A DNA stretch of 64,000 bases from Devosia epidermidihirudinis (GTDB taxonomy: Bacteria; Pseudomonadota; Alphaproteobacteria; Rhizobiales; Devosiaceae). How positions within the stretch are numbered: position 1 is the stretch's first letter; each line of letters opens with the position of its first letter. A model generated the notes under the pieces. The model was not told the DNA's origin and did not search any database. It saw only the letters and a program-made list of their open reading frames with translations. The translations under genes were made by a program, and so were the position numbers. Location of the stretch: positions 157,065-221,064 of the forward strand of contig NZ_LANJ01000046.1 in assembly GCF_000971295.1 (NCBI RefSeq), given 5' to 3'. This document shows, piece by piece, positions 36,232 through 44,538 of the stretch.

Positions 36232-36270
36232 CCGATTGACCACACCCCCTTTCACGGCGTAGGTCTGGGG

Positions 36271-36460
36271 CTGTATTGGTTCCCAAAGGCCGTTGTGCCG
36301 GCGGGATCAAAAGGGAACACGGTGCGACGTACCCATCAGGGCGCAAATCCGTGGCTGCCCCCGCAACTGTAAGCGGTGCGCGCCCTCTCATGCCACTGGC
36401 CAAGGCCGGGAAGGCGAGGGCGCTGTACTCACCGTGAGCCAGGAGACCTGCCGATACACT
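36271..36460 (+). promoter_or_regulatory. Cobalamin (AdoCbl) riboswitch
   Basis: All hallmarks are present. Closing stem P1 is TGTATTGG with CCGATACA, followed by GGTTCCC...GGGAAC, CGGTGCG, AAATCCGTGGCTGCCCCCGC and AACTGTAAGCGG, ending in the B12 box AGCCAGGAGACCTGCC. It should repress the downstream cbtBA-cobW-cobNO operon when adenosylcobalamin is plentiful. Confidence 0.97.
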
Positions 36461-36502
36461 TGCCGGGCTCAGGCCCAAGGATTCCGCACGGAGGGTGCTG
36501 CC

Positions 36503-36688
36503 ATGAATGCAACGACCAATGTCTCGACTGCCACGCAGTCGCTCTCGATTTCCCAACGCATGATCGCCGGTTCGCTGGCGCTGCTGCTCGGTCTGACCCT
36601 TTTGGTCGGGACCGGTTTTGCTGGCGATTTCCGCCTGCATAACGGCGCGCACGACACCCGCCACGCCATGGGCTTTCCCTGCCACTAA
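36503..36688 (+). CDS. cbtB: Cobalt transporter small subunit CbtB
   Basis: 61 residues with one membrane helix (about residues 18-38, MIAGSLALLLGLTLLVGTGF) followed by a short tail containing HNGAHDTRHAMGFPCH. The C-terminal His/Cys cluster is the CbtB hallmark. CbtB and CbtA form a predicted B12-regulated cobalt importer. It lies directly after the riboswitch and 29 bases before cbtA. Confidence 0.95.
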   Translation: MNATTNVSTATQSLSISQRMIAGSLALLLGLTLLVGTGFAGDFRLHNGAHDTRHAMGFPCH

Positions 36689-36717
36689 GGCAGCGGATCA
36701 AACCGAGAGACATCATC

Positions 36718-37485
36718 ATGATCCGTAATTTGTTTGCCGCTGCGATTTTCGCAGCGCTTGCGGCTGGCCTATTGACCGCCGCCATCCAGCACTTCCGCGT
36801 CACCCCGCTCATTCTGCACGCCGAGACCTTTGAGGGTGAAGGCGGCGGCCATAGCCACGGCGAAGCAGCCGCCGACCACGTCGATGCCGCTGGCACGGCT
36901 GATCACAGCCACGACGCTGTCGCCCTGACCGCCGAAGACGAGGCCGAAGAATGGGCCCCGGCTGATGGCTTCGAACGCACCGCTTACACGACGCTCGCCA
37001 CGGTCCTTGCTGCTGCGGGCTTTGCTCTCGTCATCGGCGCCGTCTCTATGTTCTCGGGCATTCCGATCACCTTCGCCAATGGCTTTCTCTGGGGCATTGC
37101 CGGCTTTGTGGCCTTCTCGCTGGCGCCCGCCTATGGCCTTGCGCCAGAGTTGCCCGGCATGCCAGCGGCAGATGTCTTACCGCGCCAGATCTGGTGGGTT
37201 GGTACGGCCCTCGCTACCGGCGCTGCATGGCTCCTGCTGGCCAAGACGCGCGCTGGCTGGGCCTTCGCCGTCGCCGCCGCGCTGGTGGTGATTCCGCACA
37301 TCATTGGCGCGCCCGGGGCGCCCGACGAGCCAAGCGCCGTCCCCGCCCATCTCGCAACCGAATTTGCCGCGATCACCCTGGGCACGTCCCTGGTGTTCTG
37401 GCTGGTGCTCGGCACCCTGTTCGGAAAACTCAATGACGTCTTCGCGCGCAATCGCGTCGCCGTCCCGGCTGGAGCTACAGCATGA
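36718..37485 (+). CDS. cbtA: Cobalt transporter subunit CbtA
   Basis: 255 residues with five to six membrane helices. An N-terminal helix (RNLFAAAIFAALAAGLLTAA) is followed by a His-rich periplasmic loop (GGHSHGEAAADHVDAAG, DHSHD) that probably captures cobalt. The helix FLWGIAGFVAFSLAPAYGL and DVLPRQIWWVGTALATG match CbtA. It overlaps cobW by ATGA. With CbtB it is thought to feed cobalt to the B12 pathway. Confidence 0.96.
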   Translation: MIRNLFAAAIFAALAAGLLTAAIQHFRVTPLILHAETFEGEGGGHSHGEAAADHVDAAGTADHSHDAVALTAEDEAEEWAPADGFERTAYTTLATVLAAAGFALVIGAVSMFSGIPITFANGFLWGIAGFVAFSLAPAYGLAPELPGMPAADVLPRQIWWVGTALATGAAWLLLAKTRAGWAFAVAAALVVIPHIIGAPGAPDEPSAVPAHLATEFAAITLGTSLVFWLVLGTLFGKLNDVFARNRVAVPAGATA

Positions 37486-38540
37486 CCCAAAAGATTCCGA
37501 CCACCGTCATCACCGGCTTTCTTGGTGCCGGCAAGACGACCCTTGTGCGCCACCTTCTGGCACACGCCCCCAAGGGCAAACGCATCGCGCTGATCATCAA
37601 CGAGTTCGGTGATCTCGGCGTCGACAAGGACATCCTCGCCGGTTGCGGCGACGAGACCTGCCGCGAAGAGGACATGGTCGAGCTCTCCAATGGCTGCATT
37701 TGCTGCACCGTGGCCGATGAATTCATCCCCACCATGCAGGCGCTGCTCGCCCGTCCCGACAAGTTCGATCACATCGTCATCGAAACTTCGGGTCTGGCGC
37801 TGCCCCAGCCGCTGATCCGCGCCTTCAACTGGCCCGAGATCAAGGCGCAGGTCACCATCGACGGCATCGTCACGGTGGCCGACGCCGCTGCCCTTGCCGA
37901 AGGCCGTTTCGCCTCGGACGAAGCTGCCGTGGATGCGCAGCGCCGTCAGGACGAAATGCTCGATCACGAAACCCCATTGGGCGAACTGTTCGAAGACCAG
38001 CTCTCGGTGGCCGATCTGGTCATCATCAACAAGGCTGATCTGGTGGATGCAGACATGCTCGCCAAGGTTGAAGCCAATGTCCGCGCCGAGCTGCGGCCGG
38101 GCGTCGGCATCATCCATGCCCGCAACGGCCATGTTGATATCGCGGCACTCCTCGGCATGGGCATGTCTTCGGAAGATGACATTGCCAACCGCCCCAGCCA
38201 TCACGAGCTGGAGCATGGTGGCGAAACGCACGAGCACGATGATTTCGACAGCTTCTCGGTCCGCCTGCCAGCCATTGCCGGCAAGGACGAACTCCTTTCG
38301 GTGATCGAAGCGACCATCCGTGACCACGACGTGCTGCGCCTCAAGGGCTTTGCTGCCGTGCCGGGTGCCAATGCACGTCTGGCCATTCAGGCCGTGGGCC
38401 CTCGCGTCACCGCCTATTTCGACCGCCCATGGAAGGACGGCGAAGTCCGCGAGACTGCACTGGTCGTCATCGGTGAAAGCCCGCTCGACCACGCGGCGAT
38501 CACGGCGAGCCTCAACCAGGCCGCGCCCGTCGCCGCCTAA
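37482..38540 (+). CDS. cobW: CobW-family GTPase (cobalamin biosynthesis)
   Basis: 352 residues. Walker A is GFLGAGKTTLVRHLL. The metal-binding CxCC appears as SNGCICCTV, and the guanine-binding block is INKADLVDAD. A short His/Glu/Asp segment (HHELEHGGETHEHDDF) near residue 245 may handle metal. CobW is a metallochaperone-type GTPase proposed to deliver cobalt to the chelatase CobNST. The position between the cobalt importer genes and cobN fits this. Confidence 0.96.
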   Translation: MTQKIPTTVITGFLGAGKTTLVRHLLAHAPKGKRIALIINEFGDLGVDKDILAGCGDETCREEDMVELSNGCICCTVADEFIPTMQALLARPDKFDHIVIETSGLALPQPLIRAFNWPEIKAQVTIDGIVTVADAAALAEGRFASDEAAVDAQRRQDEMLDHETPLGELFEDQLSVADLVIINKADLVDADMLAKVEANVRAELRPGVGIIHARNGHVDIAALLGMGMSSEDDIANRPSHHELEHGGETHEHDDFDSFSVRLPAIAGKDELLSVIEATIRDHDVLRLKGFAAVPGANARLAIQAVGPRVTAYFDRPWKDGEVRETALVVIGESPLDHAAITASLNQAAPVAA

Positions 38541-38560
38541 GCCCTCCCAACCCTCGATCT

Positions 38561-38587
38561 GTTCCTCTCCCCGTTAGGGAGAGGAAC
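38561..38587. repeat. Perfect hairpin between cobW and the YjdM-like gene
   Basis: GTTCCTCTCCC and GGGAGAGGAAC form an 11-bp stem with a five-base loop. The core matches family B (CTCTCCC...GGGAGAGG) seen inside cobN and at 51541. Confidence 0.85.
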
Positions 38588-38608
38588 CCCAACTTGAAGG
38601 CCTGCCCC

Positions 38609-38827
38609 ATGACTGTGATCACCAAGGATTCCAACGGCACCCAGCTCAACGATGGCGACGCCGTGACCTTGATCAAGGATCTCAAGGTCAAAGGCACCTC
38701 GGTGACGCTCAAGCGTGGTACGCTGGTCAAGAATATCCGACTGACCGATGATCCCGCTGAGATTGAATGCAACGCCGAAAAGGTGAAGGGACTCGTTCTG
38801 CGCACCGAGTTCCTCAAGAAGGCCTGA
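38609..38827 (+). CDS. YjdM/PhnA C-terminal-domain protein
   Basis: 72 residues from ATG 38609 (GAAGG upstream). The whole sequence is the KOW-like C-terminal domain of YjdM (formerly PhnA): IKDSNGTQLNDGDAVTLIKD, LKVKGTSVTLKRGT, KNIRLTDDPAEIECN and VLRTEFLKKA. The N-terminal zinc ribbon of full-length YjdM is missing. Despite the old name, no phosphonate genes are nearby. It sits in the cobalamin operon, with cobW before and a membrane protein after (overlap TGATG). Its role there is unknown. Confidence 0.9.
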   Translation: MTVITKDSNGTQLNDGDAVTLIKDLKVKGTSVTLKRGTLVKNIRLTDDPAEIECNAEKVKGLVLRTEFLKKA

Positions 38828-39249
38828 TGGCGGACGCTCCCAAGCCGGTTTCTCTGGCGCGCGTGCTGGCCATTGCCATCCTTGGCCCCCTCGTCGGTAC
38901 GCTCGTTCTCCTGGCGATGATGATGACATTGGATGCATCGCCGCCAGCACTGCCCGATCTGCTGCATTACCTGCCGATATTTGTGGTGTTCGGCTGGCTG
39001 TTTGGGCTGGTGCCATCCAGCTTGAGCGCCTTTCTGTATCGCAGGACCGCGCCCCGGATCGATGGTCTCTGGCAGCGCGTGCTGGCCTGCGTGTTGATCG
39101 GATTTGTCTGCGGCGCCTTGGCCATCTGGCCGGCTGTCTGGATCTTCTCAGGCCGCATCAGCGGCGATCTTGTATTCGCCGTTCAGGCCGGCCTCTGCGG
39201 TGCCGTAGCGCTTGCCGTTATTGCCCTGCCTTTTAGCGGGAGAGCCTGA
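38827..39249 (+). CDS. Four-helix membrane protein of the cob operon
   Basis: 140 residues whose start overlaps the previous stop codon (TGATG) and whose own stop overlaps cobN in the same way, so translation is probably coupled. Four membrane helices (about residues 11-31, 45-65, 82-104 and 112-134) with small loops, including SAFLYRRTAPRIDG. No recognised family. Its placement between cobW and cobN suggests a cobalt- or corrin-related role, which is inference only. Confidence 0.8.
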   Translation: MADAPKPVSLARVLAIAILGPLVGTLVLLAMMMTLDASPPALPDLLHYLPIFVVFGWLFGLVPSSLSAFLYRRTAPRIDGLWQRVLACVLIGFVCGALAIWPAVWIFSGRISGDLVFAVQAGLCGAVALAVIALPFSGRA

Positions 39250-42200
39250 TGCATCTGTTGTCCGCTCAGGCCGGTGCCATCCAGCAGGAAGGCGAGGCCA
39301 TAGACCTCAATCAGCGCCCCGGTGCGCTGGTGTTTGCCTCCTCCGCCGATAGCGAACTGGCCATGCTGGCTGGCGCGGCCGACCGGGCAGGAGAGGACCA
39401 ACTTCGGCTCGCCAATACGCTGCGCCTGTCCAACAACCTCTCGGTTGATATGTGGGTGGAGCAGACCATCGCCCATGCCAAACTTGTGGTGTTGCGCCTG
39501 ATCGGCGGCGCTGCCTATTTCCAATATGGCGTCGATGAGCTGACCGCCATGTGCGCCAACCGCAAGATCCCGCTGGTGCTGCTGCCCGGCGATGCCAATC
39601 CCGATCCCATCCTGCAGTCGCGCTCGACGATCCATCCTGACGATTGGACGCGCCTGCACAGCCTGTTCATCGCCGGCGGCCCGGACAATGCCGACACCAT
39701 CCTGCGCGCCTTCAATCTGCTCGCTTCACCTCTCCCTTTGGGAGAGAGGCCGGCCGCATCGCGGGCGGGTGAGGGGGCCTTATCAGACCTAGCCCCATCC
39801 CCCTTCGCCCGCTTCGGCCTCTGGCACCCGCAAACCGGGATGTCAGATGTTGAGGGTCTGTCACAGCTCCACCAAAGACCTGATGGTGAGCCCGTCGAAC
39901 CACGAGGCCGCGCGAGTGGAGAGCTTAGCGACACGACCTCGACCTTCGACACGCTCAGGATGAGGTCTGCAGGCGCATTCGTGCCCATCCTGTTCTATCG
40001 CGCAGCGCTGGAAGGTGCGGGCACAGCGACGATCGAGGCCCTCATCGCAGAACTGCAAGCGCAGGGTCTGTCGCCCGTGCCGCTGCTGGTGTCCTCCCTC
40101 AAAGAGGGCCCCTGTGTCCGCTTCGTGCAAAATGCCCTAGCGGCATTCCCACCCGCGGCGATCTTCAATCTCACCGGCTTTTCGCTCGGCATTGATGGGC
40201 TGGACGATAAGGCCAATCCCTTCTCTGGTTGCGACGCGCCGGTGATCCAGCTGATCCAGTCAGGCCGCTCGGAAGCGCAATGGCAGGCCGACAATCAGGG
40301 TCTGAGTTCCAGGGATATGGCGATGTTTCTCGTCATGCCCGAAGTTGACGGACGCCTTGGCGGCCTCATCGTTGGCCACAAGGCCGACGCCGTGTGGCAC
40401 GAGCGCTGCCAGGTGCCGCTCACCGCCTACACCCCGGATGCCTCGGGTATTTCGCGCGCCGTGACACTGGCCGCCAAATGGGCCCGCCTGCGCGCAACGC
40501 CACGCGCCGAGCGCAAAATCGCTTTAGTGCTCGCCAACTACCCCATCCGCGATGGCCGCATCGCCAACGGCGTCGGCTACGACGCTCCCGAGTCGACGAT
40601 CGAGATACTGAAAACGCTCGAGGGTGCCGGATACACTCTGTCATCTCTCCCTTCGGGGGAGAGGTCGGCGGCACAGCCGCCGGGTGAGGGGGCCCTGCCT
40701 TCCAGCAGCGCCGATCTCATCGCCGCTTTGCAGTCTGGTCCGACGAACGCAGATCCGTTGCGCGGGACATCGGCAGTGAAGCTGGCGCTGGCCGACTACG
40801 AGGCCCTCTTTGCCGCGCTTCCCGCCGAAACGCGCGAGGCTGTTACCGAGCGTTGGGGCGCGCCTGCGAGCGACCCTTTTGTGCGCGACGGCGTGTTCCA
40901 TCTGCCCGGCCTCATGTTGGGCAATGTCGCCATCCTGCTGCAACCGGCGCGTGGCTATCATCTCGATGACACGGCCAGCTATCACGATCCCGCGCTGCCG
41001 CCGCCCCATGCCTATATCGCGGCCTATCTCTGGCTGAAGCAAGACTTTGGCGCCCATGCGCTGATCCACAATGGCAAGCATGGCACGCTGGAATGGCTGC
41101 CGGGCAAGGCGACGGCGCTGGATGCCGATTGCTACCCTGATGCGCTCTGGGGGCAATTGCCGCATCTCTACCCGTTCATCGTCAACGACCCCGGCGAGGG
41201 TACACAGGCCAAGCGCCGCACCGGCGCTGTCATCATCGATCATCTGGTGCCGCCGCTGACCCGCGCCGAGACCTATGGCCCGCTCAAGGACCTCGAGTCG
41301 TTGCTCGACGAGTATTACGCCGCGTCCGGCATGGACCGCCGCCGCCTCGCCGACCTCAAACGCCGCATTCTCGATTTTACGCGTGACAGCCGCCTCGATC
41401 GCGATATCGGCCTGCCCAGCGATGAAACCGAAGCGCTGATCAAGATCGACAACTTCCTCTGCGATCTCAAGGAAGCCCAGATCCGCGACGGACTGCATAT
41501 TTTCGGACGCTCGCCCGAAAGCAATCTGCAACGCGATCTGATCGTTGCACTGGCCAGAGTCCCACGCGGCGATGCGCCCGGCGATAACTCGCTGATCCGC
41601 GCTTTGGCGGACGACCTCAAACTCGGCTTTGACCCGTTGACGGCCAAATTGGGAATACCGTGGACGGGGCCCACCCCCACCCTCGATCCCTCCCCACAGG
41701 GGGGAGGGAAGGCAGATCCGGCTTCGCTGAACTATCAGTCGACTCCCTCCCCTGGATGGGGAGGGATCAAGGGTGGGGTGGGGCCACGGACTCTGGGCGA
41801 TGTGGTCGAGTATTTGGAGAACCTGGCCGCAACGCTGGTGTCTGGAGAATCTGCTCCTGCGCCTGAGTGGGCGGCAACCAAGGCCGTTCTCACCACCGTC
41901 GAAAACATCATCCGCCCCCGTCTCGCCGCTTCCGGCCCGGCTGAAATGGCGGCGTTGCTGGATGGCCTTGACGGCAAATTCATCCGCCCCGGCCCCTCCG
42001 GCGCCCCCTCGCGCGGTCGGCTCGACGTGCTGCCGACCGGACGCAATTTTTACTCGGTCGATAGCCGCGCTGTGCCCACGCCAACCGCTTGGGAACTCGG
42101 CAAGAAATCGGCCGAAAGCCTTGTTCTGCGGCACTTTCAGGATCACGGCGTCTACCTGCAGTCTGCCGCCTTGTCAGTCTGGGGCACCGCCAATATGCGC

Positions 42201-43214
42201 ACCGGCGGGGACGACATTGCGCAGGCAATGGCGCTGATCGGCGCCAAGCCCGTCTGGGATCCCGGTTCGCTCCGCGTCTCGGGTTACGAGATCATCCCGC
42301 TGGCCAAGCTCGGCCGCCCGCGCGTCGACGTGACGCTGCGAGTCTCGGGCTTTTTCCGCGACGCCTTCCCCGCCCAAATCGCCCTGTTCGACCGCGCCAT
42401 CCGCGCAATCGGGGCATTGGACGAGCCAACCGAAGAAAACCCCATCGCCGCCCGCATGCGGACCGACGCGCTGGGCATGATGGCCGAAGGTGCCTCCGAG
42501 CGTGAGGCGGCGCTTTCGGCGGGGCATCGCATTTTTGGCTCCAAGCCCGGCACTTACGGTGTGGGCCTCAACGCCATGATCGATTCCGGCACATGGAAGA
42601 ACAAGGCGGACCTCGGCAAACGCGTGCTCGACTGGGGCCAATATGCCTATGGCGCACAGGCCAGCGGCACGCCCGAGCGCGCCCGCTTTGCAGCACGCCT
42701 GTCATCCATCGATGCGGTGATCCACAACCAGGACAATCGCGAACACGACCTGCTCGACAGCGACAATTACTACCAGTTCGAGGGTGGTCTTTCAGCTGCA
42801 GCCGAAAGCCTGAGCGGCGCACAGCCGACCCTCTATCACAATGACCATTCTCGGCCCGAACGGCCTGTGATCAAGACGCTGGAAGAAGAAATCAGCCACG
42901 TCATGCGCTCGCGCGTGGTCAATCCGAAATGGCTCAATGGCGTCAAACGGCATGGGTATCGCGGGGCGTTTGAGATCATCGCCACGGTCGATTTCATGTT
43001 CGCCTTTGCCGCCACCACCGGCGCGGTCAAAACGCATCATTTCGATCTGGCCTTCGAGGCTTTTGTCGAGGACGACGCAACGCGCGACTTCATTCGCGAC
43101 AACAATCGCCATGGCTATGACGAGTTGATCGCCAAGTTCAACGACGCCCGCCAGCGCGGCCTCTGGGTTCCGCGCTCCAATTCTGCTTATGCTTTGCTCG
43201 AGGAAACATCATGA
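39249..43214 (+). CDS. cobN: Cobaltochelatase subunit CobN, carrying four in-frame repeat insertions
   Basis: 1321 residues. CobN is the large subunit of the ATP-dependent CobNST chelatase, which inserts cobalt into hydrogenobyrinic acid a,c-diamide. Conserved CobN blocks include ALIHNGKHGTLEWLPGKATA, DVTLRVSGFFRDAFPAQIAL, and the C-terminal KTHHFDLAFEAFVEDD. The frame is unbroken, but residues about 160-178, 210-240, 466-484 and 806-846 are translations of dispersed palindromic repeats (39726, 39876, 40644 and 41666) also found between genes. The protein is therefore longer than most CobN. The start overlaps the preceding stop, and the end overlaps cobO by ATGA. cobS and cobT are not in the window. 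Confidence 0.96.
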   Translation: MHLLSAQAGAIQQEGEAIDLNQRPGALVFASSADSELAMLAGAADRAGEDQLRLANTLRLSNNLSVDMWVEQTIAHAKLVVLRLIGGAAYFQYGVDELTAMCANRKIPLVLLPGDANPDPILQSRSTIHPDDWTRLHSLFIAGGPDNADTILRAFNLLASPLPLGERPAASRAGEGALSDLAPSPFARFGLWHPQTGMSDVEGLSQLHQRPDGEPVEPRGRASGELSDTTSTFDTLRMRSAGAFVPILFYRAALEGAGTATIEALIAELQAQGLSPVPLLVSSLKEGPCVRFVQNALAAFPPAAIFNLTGFSLGIDGLDDKANPFSGCDAPVIQLIQSGRSEAQWQADNQGLSSRDMAMFLVMPEVDGRLGGLIVGHKADAVWHERCQVPLTAYTPDASGISRAVTLAAKWARLRATPRAERKIALVLANYPIRDGRIANGVGYDAPESTIEILKTLEGAGYTLSSLPSGERSAAQPPGEGALPSSSADLIAALQSGPTNADPLRGTSAVKLALADYEALFAALPAETREAVTERWGAPASDPFVRDGVFHLPGLMLGNVAILLQPARGYHLDDTASYHDPALPPPHAYIAAYLWLKQDFGAHALIHNGKHGTLEWLPGKATALDADCYPDALWGQLPHLYPFIVNDPGEGTQAKRRTGAVIIDHLVPPLTRAETYGPLKDLESLLDEYYAASGMDRRRLADLKRRILDFTRDSRLDRDIGLPSDETEALIKIDNFLCDLKEAQIRDGLHIFGRSPESNLQRDLIVALARVPRGDAPGDNSLIRALADDLKLGFDPLTAKLGIPWTGPTPTLDPSPQGGGKADPASLNYQSTPSPGWGGIKGGVGPRTLGDVVEYLENLAATLVSGESAPAPEWAATKAVLTTVENIIRPRLAASGPAEMAALLDGLDGKFIRPGPSGAPSRGRLDVLPTGRNFYSVDSRAVPTPTAWELGKKSAESLVLRHFQDHGVYLQSAALSVWGTANMRTGGDDIAQAMALIGAKPVWDPGSLRVSGYEIIPLAKLGRPRVDVTLRVSGFFRDAFPAQIALFDRAIRAIGALDEPTEENPIAARMRTDALGMMAEGASEREAALSAGHRIFGSKPGTYGVGLNAMIDSGTWKNKADLGKRVLDWGQYAYGAQASGTPERARFAARLSSIDAVIHNQDNREHDLLDSDNYYQFEGGLSAAAESLSGAQPTLYHNDHSRPERPVIKTLEEEISHVMRSRVVNPKWLNGVKRHGYRGAFEIIATVDFMFAFAATTGAVKTHHFDLAFEAFVEDDATRDFIRDNNRHGYDELIAKFNDARQRGLWVPRSNSAYALLEETS
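39726..39782. repeat. In-frame repeat in cobN, family B
   Basis: CCTCTCCC and GGGAGAGG arms with a GGGTGAGGGGGCC tail, translated as LPLGERPAASRAGEGAL. The same element appears in reverse orientation at 51541-51600 between genes and a second time in cobN at 40644. Confidence 0.85.
39876..39968. repeat. In-frame repeat in cobN, family A copy 3
   Basis: The arms gatggtgagcccgtcgaacc and the related ccttcgacacgctcaggatg are those of the elements at 12859 and 30146. It is read as GEPVEPRGRASGELSDTTST in the protein. Confidence 0.9.
40644..40700. repeat. In-frame repeat in cobN, family B second copy
   Basis: CTCTCCCTTCGGGGGAGAGG followed by GGCGGCACAGCCGCC and GGGTGAGGGGGCC. Translated as LPSGERSAAQPPGEGAL, parallel to the copy at 39726. 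Confidence 0.85.
41666..41784. repeat. In-frame repeat in cobN, long GC palindrome
   Basis: The left arm ccacccccaccctcgatccc and right arm gggatcaagggtggggtggg are near-perfect inverted repeats, each with an inner ccctcccc/ggggaggg hairpin. Translated as GPTPTLDPSPQGGG and SPGWGGIKGGVGPR. Confidence 0.88.
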
Positions 43215-43852
43215 CCGACAAGCCCGTCAAAAAGACTGACCTGATGAGCGAGGCCGAGCGCGACGCCTATCACGCCGAAAAGATGAAGAAGAAGAAGGAG
43301 GCGCGGAACAAGATCCTCGCCACCAAGACCCAGGAAAAGGGCCTGCTGATTGTTCATACCGGCAAGGGCAAGGGCAAGTCCACGGCGGCCTTCGGCATGG
43401 TGTTTCGTGCGCTGGGCCACGGCTTCAAGGTCGGTGTGGTCCAGTTCGTCAAGGGCGTGTGGGACACCGGGGAGCGCGACGTGTTGCTGAAATTCCCGGA
43501 GTTGGTGACCATCAACGCCATGGGCGAAGGTTTCACCTGGGACGTCGCCGATCGTCAGCGCGACCTTGCCGCGGCCCGCGCGGCCTGGGAACAGGCGAAG
43601 GTCTTGATCGCGGACCCGAGCTACAAACTCGTCCTGCTCGATGAGCTGAACATCTGCCTGCGCTACGACTATCTGCCGATCGATGAAGTGGTCGAGGTGC
43701 TCAAGAACAAGCCCGCGGACAAGCACGTCATCGTCACCGGCCGCAATGCCAAGGACGAACTGATTGAGATCGCCGACCTCGTCACCGAAATGACTGAGAT
43801 CAAGCACCACTTCCGCTCAGGCGTGAAGGCTCAGGCCGGGATCGAGTTCTAG
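43211..43852 (+). CDS. cobO: Cob(I)yrinic acid a,c-diamide adenosyltransferase
   Basis: 213 residues overlapping cobN by ATGA. CobO transfers adenosyl from ATP to the reduced corrinoid. The P-loop variant HTGKGKGKSTAAFGM, the block VVQFVKGVWDTGERD, and LLDELNICLRYDYL are diagnostic of the CobA/CobO/PduO-unrelated P-loop family. The N-terminal Lys-rich helix (EKMKKKKEARNK) is typical. Last gene of the riboswitch-controlled operon; an inverted repeat follows. Confidence 0.97.
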   Translation: MTDKPVKKTDLMSEAERDAYHAEKMKKKKEARNKILATKTQEKGLLIVHTGKGKGKSTAAFGMVFRALGHGFKVGVVQFVKGVWDTGERDVLLKFPELVTINAMGEGFTWDVADRQRDLAAARAAWEQAKVLIADPSYKLVLLDELNICLRYDYLPIDEVVEVLKNKPADKHVIVTGRNAKDELIEIADLVTEMTEIKHHFRSGVKAQAGIEF

Positions 43853-43864
43853 GGGAAGCACCGA

Positions 43865-43944
43865 CGTCATTCCCGCGAAAGCGGGAATCCCCCTTAGTGT
43901 TGCGCTCCCCTTAGAGGGAGATTCCCGCTTTCGCGGGAATGACG
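43865..43944. repeat. Palindromic repeat, family C
   Basis: The outer arms cgtcattcccgcgaaagcgg and its inverse, with each arm itself containing ATTCCCGC...GCGGGAAT hairpins. It lies 13 bases after cobO and could act as a bidirectional stop; it is a widespread type of bacterial intergenic repeat. Confidence 0.9.
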
Positions 43945-44014
43945 CTGTGGGGAGGATGATTGTGGGAAACGCGAGGCGGTTTGGGTGTGAGCACTCGCGG
44001 TCCGACCTATCCCC

Positions 44015-44488
44015 TCAGCACCCAGCATCCCTCAGCGACGTCACCAGTTGCTCCACGACCGGCTTCATGTCCGCGGCGTTGATGGTGGAATACTCCACTC
44101 GAAACGCCGCGTAGCTCGTGCCGTCGCAGAGCAGGATCATGCGCTGATAGAGGATGCGCGAGCCGTTGAGGCCTGAGAAGCTGGCCCAGCGGGGCGTGGT
44201 GGCCTGATAGGTGACGTTGTAGCCGTTTTCGGCGACAGCGTAGTCCATGGCTGAGGTGACCGCGGTGTCGAAATCCTCAAGCAGATTGCCGCCCCAGACC
44301 AGCAGGCCCTGCGCGCCCTTGGCATTGTAAAAGCTTTGCCCGTCGCCATTGTCGCTCTCGCCACTGCCGACAAAGCCGGGCGGCACATCAATGATGTAGC
44401 CGAAGCGGGCATTGCCATAGGGCTCCCAGCCTTGGGCGAAACCGGGGGTGGCAAAAAGGGCGAGGACGAGGGCCAGAACAATACGCAT
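44015..44488 (-). CDS. Secreted hypothetical protein
   Basis: 157 residues from ATG 44488. A signal peptide (RIVLALVLALFATPGFAQ) precedes a mature domain beginning WEPYGNARFGYIIDVPPGFV, the opening typical of small secreted proteins with a single alpha/beta domain (similar to those that start with a GxxVxxP strand). Two Cys (LLCDGT and the C-terminal AGC) may pair. It lies between the cobO and CDF genes, on the opposite strand from the cob operon, 50 bases downstream of the CDF gene. Function not recognised. Confidence 0.75.
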   Translation of the reverse strand: MRIVLALVLALFATPGFAQGWEPYGNARFGYIIDVPPGFVGSGESDNGDGQSFYNAKGAQGLLVWGGNLLEDFDTAVTSAMDYAVAENGYNVTYQATTPRWASFSGLNGSRILYQRMILLCDGTSYAAFRVEYSTINAADMKPVVEQLVTSLRDAGC

Positions 44489-44538
44489 GGGCGCAAATCT
44501 GCCCGCGTCGCATTGCCCCGGCAAGTCACATTCGCCTG

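Noticed and set aside
39249..43214. cobN as a pseudogene
   Set aside because: Despite four repeat insertions the frame is uninterrupted and conserved blocks run from end to end, with overlaps to both neighbours kept.
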